Assembly: GCF_049671045.1 (NCBI RefSeq)
Contig: NZ_JBATUH010000127.1
Coordinates: forward strand, 1 to 64,000
DNA from: Parvibaculum sp049671045
GTDB taxonomy: Bacteria > Pseudomonadota > Alphaproteobacteria > Parvibaculales > Parvibaculaceae
Reading direction: 5' to 3'
DNA: 64,000 bases
Position numbers and translations under genes: made by a program. Below are positions 58,991-64,000 of the stretch, piece after piece. The notes below the pieces were generated by a model. It did no database searches. It saw nothing but the letters and a program-made list of their open reading frames with translations, and was not told where the DNA came from. The number at the start of each line of letters is the position of its first letter. Within the stretch, counting starts at the first letter, position 1.

Positions 58991-60442
58991 TTGGAGCCGT
59001 CGAAACTCTCATTGCTTCGCGCGGGCGCGCTTGCGGCGGGGCTCATTCTCGCCGGCGGCGCGGTCTCGCATTTCCTCAGCGCGAACCAGGCGGGAGTGGC
59101 GCAGCCGGCGGCGGTCCGCGCGATCGAGATGCCGGACCCGATGTCTCCGCCCGGAGGCGACTACACGACCGCTCTCGTGAACCGCATGGCCTTCGCACAG
59201 TCGGGGCCGAAGCTCACCACGGCGGAGCGGCGCGACTTCTTCTTCGGCAACAGGCTCTTCAATACGAACTGGACTGCGGCGCCCGGCTCCGTCGAAGCCT
59301 TTGACGGGCTTGGTCCTACCTTCAACCGCGTGTCCTGCTCGGGCTGTCACACGCGCGACGGACGCGGCCGCCCGCCGCTCAAAGCGGGCGAGACTTTCGA
59401 TTCCATGCTGATCCGCCTGTCGCTGCCGGGCAGGGCCGAGGATGGCGGGCCGAAGCCGCACCCTCACTATGGCGATCAGTTCAACGACCGCGCCGTGCTC
59501 GGCGTTCCGGCCGAAGGCAAGGTCGAGATGCGGTGGGAGAGCGTGAAAGGCCGCTACGCCGACGGCACACCCTATGAGCTGCAAAGGCCGGTCTTTTCCT
59601 TCGCCGATCTCGCCTTCGGCCCGCTGGGCGATGACATCATGATCTCGCCGCGCGTCGCTCCCGCCGTGATCGGCCTCGGGCTTCTCGAATTCGTGCCCGA
59701 GAAGGACATAGTCGCGCTCGCCGATCCCGAAGACGCCGATGGCGACGGCGTTTCCGGCCGCCCGAACTGGGTCCCCGATCCCGAGACGGGCGAAAAGCGT
59801 CTCGGCCGCTTCGGATGGAAGGCGAACCAGCCGAGCCTTCGCGCGCAGGACGCGGGCGCGGCCAATGGCGATATCGGGCTCACCACCTCCATTCACCCGG
59901 TGCAGAACTGCCCGCCGGCGCAGACCGCCTGCCGGGCGGCGCCCAATGGCGGGAGCCCGGAAATCTCCGACGAGTTCCTGGCGAAGCTCGTGCATTACAA
60001 CCGCACGCTTGCGGTGCCCGCGCGCCGCGCGCCCGCCGACCCGGAGGTCGTCGCCGGGAGCCGCATCTTTGCCGAGATCGGCTGCGCGGCCTGCCATAGG
60101 CCGACGCTCAGAACGGGACCGGCGGCGACGCCCATCAGCCTCGCCAACCAGACCTTCCACCCCTATACCGACCTTCTTCTCCACGATATGGGGCCGGAGC
60201 TTGCCGACGGGCGGCCGGACTTCGAGGCGAGCGGGAGCGAGTGGCGCACGCCGCCGCTCTGGGGCATCGGGCTCGTCCCTGCGGTAAATGGCCACGACCG
60301 GCTTCTGCATGACGGCCGGGCGAGGGGGGTGGCGGAGGCCATTCTCTGGCATGGCGGCGAGGCGGAGGCCGCCCGGGAGCGCTTCAAAGCCTTGAACAGC
60401 GCCGATCGCGAGCGCCTCGTCGCCTTCGTCAACTCGCTTTGA
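58991..60442 (+). CDS. di-haem oxidoreductase (DUF1111) family protein
   Basis: Periplasmic c-type cytochrome of 483 residues with an N-terminal export segment (about 8-28). Two haem motifs are visible: Cys116-Ser-Gly-Cys-His120 and Cys365-Ala-Ala-Cys-His369. The family is related to MauG/CcpA peroxidases, and thiol oxidoreductase is the usual annotation. TTG 58991 is preferred: GGAG (58977-58980) sits ten bases upstream; another TTG at 58970 lies within the imelysin gene. It is co-transcribed with the imelysin. The usual second imelysin and DUF1513 genes are missing. Confidence 0.92.
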   Translation: MEPSKLSLLRAGALAAGLILAGGAVSHFLSANQAGVAQPAAVRAIEMPDPMSPPGGDYTTALVNRMAFAQSGPKLTTAERRDFFFGNRLFNTNWTAAPGSVEAFDGLGPTFNRVSCSGCHTRDGRGRPPLKAGETFDSMLIRLSLPGRAEDGGPKPHPHYGDQFNDRAVLGVPAEGKVEMRWESVKGRYADGTPYELQRPVFSFADLAFGPLGDDIMISPRVAPAVIGLGLLEFVPEKDIVALADPEDADGDGVSGRPNWVPDPETGEKRLGRFGWKANQPSLRAQDAGAANGDIGLTTSIHPVQNCPPAQTACRAAPNGGSPEISDEFLAKLVHYNRTLAVPARRAPADPEVVAGSRIFAEIGCAACHRPTLRTGPAATPISLANQTFHPYTDLLLHDMGPELADGRPDFEASGSEWRTPPLWGIGLVPAVNGHDRLLHDGRARGVAEAILWHGGEAEAARERFKALNSADRERLVAFVNSL

Positions 60443-60638
60443 AATCGGCCGCACCCGTCCATACGTGCACAGCGAGCCGTGCGTTTCGCATCATTGCGCG
60501 GTCTTGCAACGAAGGGGTTTGCGGCTAATATCACGCCCAAAAATGGCGGTCCGCGCGTTGCTGCAGCGGTCCTTCCGCACGTAAATTCGGTAGCCGCGTT
60601 TCACCGCGTTCGAGCCTGCCGATCAGGAGGAACATTCG

Positions 60639-61829
60639 ATGGATATGAGCTTCTCGCCGGAGGATCTCGCGTTTCGGGACGAAGTCCGCACCTTCATTGC
60701 GGAAAATTATCCGAAAGACCTGAAGTCACGGCGCACGCGCGGCGAGATGACGAAGGAAGAAATCCTTACCTGGCACCGCATCCTCTACAAGAAGGGCTGG
60801 GTCGCGCCGCATTGGCCGGTCGAGTATGGCGGCGCGGGCTGGTCGATCACCCAGCGCTATATCTGGAACGAGGAGAATGCGCGCGCCGAGACGCAGCCGC
60901 TGCTTCCCTTCGGCCTCGCCATGGTCGGCCCGGTGATCTTCAATTACGGCAACGAGGCGCAGAAGAAGCGCTTCCTGCCGGGCATCCTCTCGGGAGACGA
61001 CTGGTGGTGCCAGGGCTATTCGGAGCCGGGCGCCGGTTCCGATCTCGCCGGCCTCAAGACCCGCGCCGTGCGCGAGGGCGATCACTACATCGTCAACGGC
61101 CACAAGATCTGGACGACGCTTGCCCAGTTCGCGGACTGGATGTTCTGCCTCGTCCGCACCGACCCGAATGCGAAGGCGCAGGAGGGCATCTCCTTCCTTC
61201 TCATCGACATGAAGACGCCCGGCATCACCGTGCGGCCGATCATCACCATGGACGGCGCGCATGAGGTGAACGAGGTCTTCCTCGAAGACGTGAAGGTGCC
61301 GGCCGAGAACCTCATCGGCGAGGAGAACAAGGGCTGGACCTACGCGAAGTTCCTGCTTGGCAACGAGCGCTCGGGCATTGCGGGCGTCTCGCGCTCCAAG
61401 AAGGCGATCGAGCGGCTGAAGTCGATCGCCGCCGCCGAGCTTGTCGATGGCGCGCCGCTCATCAAGACCGATGAATTCTCGCGCAAGGTCGCGGAACTCG
61501 AGATCGACCTCGCCGCGCTGGAAGTGACCGAGCTTCGCACGCTCGCCGCCGAGAGCCGGGGACGCGGTCCGGGGCCCGAAGCCTCGATCCTCAAGATCAA
61601 GGGCACCGAGATCCAGCAGCGCATCACCGAGCTCACGCTCGAGGCGGTCGGCAACTACGCTTTCGTTCAGACGCCGACGGGTGAGCTGTCAGGCAACGAG
61701 TTCGTCGCCGGTCCGGACTATTCGCATGGTTCCGCCCAGAACTACTTCAACATGCGCAAGACCTCGATCTATGGCGGCTCGAACGAGATCCAGCACAATA
61801 TCATTGCAAAAATGGTGCTTGGCCTTTGA
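60639..61829 (+). CDS. acyl-CoA dehydrogenase, large subunit of pair C
   Basis: 396-residue FAD acyl-CoA dehydrogenase with CQGYSEPGAGSDLAGLKTRA in the middle domain. Candidate catalytic Glu243 is in LLGNERSGIAG; the C-terminal position is Gly in IYGGSNEIQHNIIAKMVLG. An excellent AGGAGGAAC precedes ATG. It is first gene of a two-gene unit closed by the terminator at 63038; the promoter lies in the 196-bp gap after the di-haem gene. Confidence 0.93.
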   Translation: MDMSFSPEDLAFRDEVRTFIAENYPKDLKSRRTRGEMTKEEILTWHRILYKKGWVAPHWPVEYGGAGWSITQRYIWNEENARAETQPLLPFGLAMVGPVIFNYGNEAQKKRFLPGILSGDDWWCQGYSEPGAGSDLAGLKTRAVREGDHYIVNGHKIWTTLAQFADWMFCLVRTDPNAKAQEGISFLLIDMKTPGITVRPIITMDGAHEVNEVFLEDVKVPAENLIGEENKGWTYAKFLLGNERSGIAGVSRSKKAIERLKSIAAAELVDGAPLIKTDEFSRKVAELEIDLAALEVTELRTLAAESRGRGPGPEASILKIKGTEIQQRITELTLEAVGNYAFVQTPTGELSGNEFVAGPDYSHGSAQNYFNMRKTSIYGGSNEIQHNIIAKMVLGL

Positions 61830-61879
61830 CCGGCCGAACGCGCCTCATAGAAACCAGCACATAACGGGAAGGGCTAGAC

Positions 61880-63010
61880 ATGGATTTTTCGTTCACCGAA
61901 GAGCAGACCCTGCTTCGCAACACGGTGCAGAGCTTGCTCGCCGACAAATATGACTTCGACACGCGCCGCAAGATCGTGAAGTCCGCGGAGGGCTGGAGCC
62001 CGGAGATGTGGAAGCAGTTCGCCGAACTCGGCCTGCTCGCCGCGCCGTTCTCCGAAGAGCTGGGCGGCCTTGGAGGCGGCTCCATCGAGACGATGATCCT
62101 GATGGAAGAGTTCGGCCGTCACCTCGTCGTCGAGCCCTTCGTCGAGACGGTGGTGCTGGCGGGCGGCTTCCTTCGTGAAGGCGGCAGCAAGGAACAGCAG
62201 GAAGCGCATATTCCGGGCATCATCGGCGGCGAGACGGTCTGGGCCTTCGCCTATGCCGAGCCGCAGGGCCGCTACAATCTCGCCGATCTCGCCACCACGG
62301 CGAAGAAGGACGGCGCGGGCTATGTCATCAATGGCTACAAGGCCGTCGTCCTCGGCGCGCCCTGGGCGCAGAAGCTGATCATCACCGCGCGGACCTCGGG
62401 CGGCCAGCGCGACCGCGACGGCGTTTCGATCTTCATCGTCGACAAGAACGCCCCCGGCGTTTCGACGCGCGATTATCCGACGGTCGATGGCCGCCGCGCC
62501 TCCGAGATCACCTTCGAGAATGTGAAAGTCGGCGCCGACGCGCTGATCGGCGCGGAAGGCAAGGGCCTGCCGCTGGTCGAGAAGATCACCGACGAAGCCA
62601 TCGCGGCGCTCTCCGCCGAAGCGGTCGGCTGCATGGGCGAGCTCAACAAGGCGACCGTCGAATACTGCAAGACGCGCAAGCAGTTTGGCGTGCCGATCGG
62701 CAAGTTCCAGGTGCTCCAGCACCGCATGGTCGACATGTTCATGGCTTATGAGCAGTCCGTCTCCATGACCTACATGGTCAATCTGAAGCTGACGGAAGGC
62801 GAGGCCGAGCGCGTGAAGGCAGCCGCCGGCGCCAAGGTGCAGATCGGCAAGGCGGGCCGTTTCGTCGGCCAGCAGTCCGTACAGCTTCATGGCGGCATGG
62901 GCATGACCGACGAGCTCAATGTCGGCCACTATTTCAAGCGCCTGACGATGATCGACACCCAGTTCGGCAATGTCGACCACCAGCTGAAGCGCTACGCGCA
63001 GGCTGCCTGA
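61880..63010 (+). CDS. acyl-CoA dehydrogenase, small subunit of pair C
   Basis: 376-residue acyl-CoA dehydrogenase homologue with AYAEPQGRYNLADLATTA and VQLHGGMGMTDELNVGHYFKRL. It lacks a C-terminal YEGT motif. The mid-region reads EKITDEAIAALSAEAVG, so a Glu lies near the LCAD-type base position but without the following Arg; whether it is catalytic is unclear. It is 50 bp downstream of the large partner. Confidence 0.92.
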   Translation: MDFSFTEEQTLLRNTVQSLLADKYDFDTRRKIVKSAEGWSPEMWKQFAELGLLAAPFSEELGGLGGGSIETMILMEEFGRHLVVEPFVETVVLAGGFLREGGSKEQQEAHIPGIIGGETVWAFAYAEPQGRYNLADLATTAKKDGAGYVINGYKAVVLGAPWAQKLIITARTSGGQRDRDGVSIFIVDKNAPGVSTRDYPTVDGRRASEITFENVKVGADALIGAEGKGLPLVEKITDEAIAALSAEAVGCMGELNKATVEYCKTRKQFGVPIGKFQVLQHRMVDMFMAYEQSVSMTYMVNLKLTEGEAERVKAAAGAKVQIGKAGRFVGQQSVQLHGGMGMTDELNVGHYFKRLTMIDTQFGNVDHQLKRYAQAA

Positions 63011-63037
63011 GCGGCGAGCCGCACCGGACAGGAAAAG

Positions 63038-63070
63038 AGGCCGTGGATTATCTCCACGGCCTTTTTGTTT
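63038..63070 (+). terminator. rho-independent terminator after pair C
   Basis: Perfect 10-bp stem AGGCCGTGGA (63038-63047) and TCCACGGCCT (63053-63062) with a TTATC loop, followed by TTTTGTTT. It may also serve the converging histidine kinase gene. Confidence 0.92.
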
Positions 63071-63102
63071 GCGTCGTCGCGATTGGGGCCATGCCGGCGC
63101 GA

Positions 63103-64000
63103 TCAGGCCGATTTGCGGCCCGATGTCAGGTCGAGCTGGCGCGAGCAGAGGCGCGAGGCAGGGAAGACCGCTTCGGCATGAGTGCCTTCACCGAGCTTGC
63201 TCTTCAGCTCGAAGCGTCCGCCATGCACCGAGATGAGGCCCCGCACGATTGAAAGGCCGAGGCCCGAGCCCTTGCCCGGCTGTGCGATGCCGGCCGCGCC
63301 CTGCGTGAAGGCATCCATCACGCGCTCGATCTCGCTCTCGGCAATGCCCACGCCCTGGTCGCGGACGCCGAAGCGCAGATCTCCATTGGGCTCGAGCCGG
63401 GCGAAGATCGTGACCGTCGTATTCGCCGGGGAGAATTTGATCGCATTGGTGAGCAGGTTGATCCATGTCTGCCGTATGGCGCGGGCATCGGCCCGGAGCA
63501 TCGGCAGGTCGTGCTCGAATTCCTCGCGGATCGCGACGCGCTGCGCCTGAGCGCGAATTTCGAGCAGGCGGCGGGATTCCTCCGCGATCTGCACGATGTC
63601 GAGGTCTTCTTCGTAAATCTGGAACCGCCCCGCCTCGATGCGCGACAGATCGAGAATGTCGTTGATGAGGCCGAGCAGATGCTGTCCCGACACGTTGATG
63701 TCGTTGGAATATTCCTTGTAGACCGGCTTCGAGTGCTGCCCGAAGATTTCGGAAGCCATCACTTCCGAAAAACCGATGATCGCGTTGAGCGGCGTTCGCA
63801 GCTCGTGGCTCATATTGGCGAGGAAATTCGACTTGGCCCTGTTGGCCTCCTCGGCGCGGGCGCGGGCCGCATCCGATTCACGCTTCGCGCGAAAGAGCTG
63901 CTCAATGAGCGCGTTCTTGTCCGATTGCAGATTGAGCGCGCGCGCCATCGCGCCGTTGACCTGATGCGCGAGGCGGATAAGCACCACCGAGAACGCGGCG
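63103..64000 (-). CDS. sensor histidine kinase, C-terminal part (runs off window)
   Basis: About 299 codons are visible; the N-terminal sensor region lies beyond position 64000, and the frame stays open to the edge. A coiled segment (LNLQSDKNALIEQLFRAKRESDAARARAEEAN) leads into the HisKA domain with phospho-accepting His in NMSHELRTPLNAIIGFSEVM. The HATPase domain follows: N box WINLLTNAIKFSP, G1 DQGVGIAESEIERV, G2 GSGLGLSIVRGLISVHGG. The partner response regulator is not in view. The architecture resembles DivJ/PleC-like alphaproteobacterial kinases in the catalytic part, but the signal is unknown. Confidence 0.93.
   Translation of the reverse strand, partial: AAFSVVLIRLAHQVNGAMARALNLQSDKNALIEQLFRAKRESDAARARAEEANRAKSNFLANMSHELRTPLNAIIGFSEVMASEIFGQHSKPVYKEYSNDINVSGQHLLGLINDILDLSRIEAGRFQIYEEDLDIVQIAEESRRLLEIRAQAQRVAIREEFEHDLPMLRADARAIRQTWINLLTNAIKFSPANTTVTIFARLEPNGDLRFGVRDQGVGIAESEIERVMDAFTQGAAGIAQPGKGSGLGLSIVRGLISVHGGRFELKSKLGEGTHAEAVFPASRLCSRQLDLTSGRKSA

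Overview
The window is GC-rich (mid-60s percent by eye), densely coding chromosomal DNA. Gene content points to an aerobic, lipid- and hydrocarbon-degrading alphaproteobacterium, probably of the order Hyphomicrobiales; a Parvibaculum-like organism would fit. The evidence is seven acyl-CoA dehydrogenases, two complete biotin-dependent acyl-CoA carboxylases, a Baeyer-Villiger-type flavin monooxygenase, an OmpW porin, a fused CysNC and many ArsR/SRPBCC genes. The genus is inference from gene content only. I see no insertion sequence, prophage, CRISPR array, tRNA or rRNA.

Layout. 0-9 kb: acetyltransferase, NADPH-FMN reductase, an unknown conserved protein, a first acyl-CoA dehydrogenase pair closed by a strong terminator, an MltF-like lytic transglycosylase, an OmpW porin with its own terminator, and a flavin monooxygenase behind a perfect inverted repeat. 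9-13 kb: sulfate activation (cysQ, cysD, cysNC). 13-16.7 kb, minus strand: an RNase Z-like metallo-beta-lactamase, DNA polymerase X and a LysR regulator. 16.7-26.3 kb: branched-chain amino acid catabolism (mmsA, mmsB, an enoyl-CoA hydratase, acetoacetyl-CoA synthetase, a TetR regulator and both subunits of methylcrotonyl-CoA carboxylase). 26.3-38.7 kb: a TetR-esterase operon divergent from an acyclic-terpene-utilisation-like operon (atuA, atuC, atuE, atuF, a glutathione transferase, atuD-like) that runs into a second acyl-CoA dehydrogenase pair.

38.7-45.8 kb, minus strand: a six-gene hyfBCEFGI-like operon. It encodes the membrane arm and the two connecting subunits of a complex I / group-4 hydrogenase relative. 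In the large subunit the NiFe-ligand motif RxCGxC reads RVSGDS, and no ferredoxin-type subunit is encoded. This matches an energy-converting-hydrogenase-related (Ehr) complex of unknown electron donor and acceptor, and it is the most interesting locus in the window.

45.9-57.6 kb: small regulators, dusA, a phosphohexomutase, a membrane aspartic protease, cobA, short PhnA, a TraB-like membrane protein, a glutathione transferase, YceI, an ArsR-SRPBCC-SRPBCC-VOC operon with a palindromic operator candidate, DUF1289 and cobT. 57.7-60.4 kb: an imelysin plus di-haem DUF1111 operon behind a Fur-box-like site. 60.6-63.0 kb: a third acyl-CoA dehydrogenase pair with terminator. The window ends inside a histidine kinase gene.

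Together the catabolic genes describe oxidation of branched and methyl-branched acyl-CoAs. MCC is the shared step between leucine breakdown and the lower citronellol/geraniol pathway, acetoacetyl-CoA synthetase recovers acetoacetate, and MmsA/MmsB finish valine breakdown.
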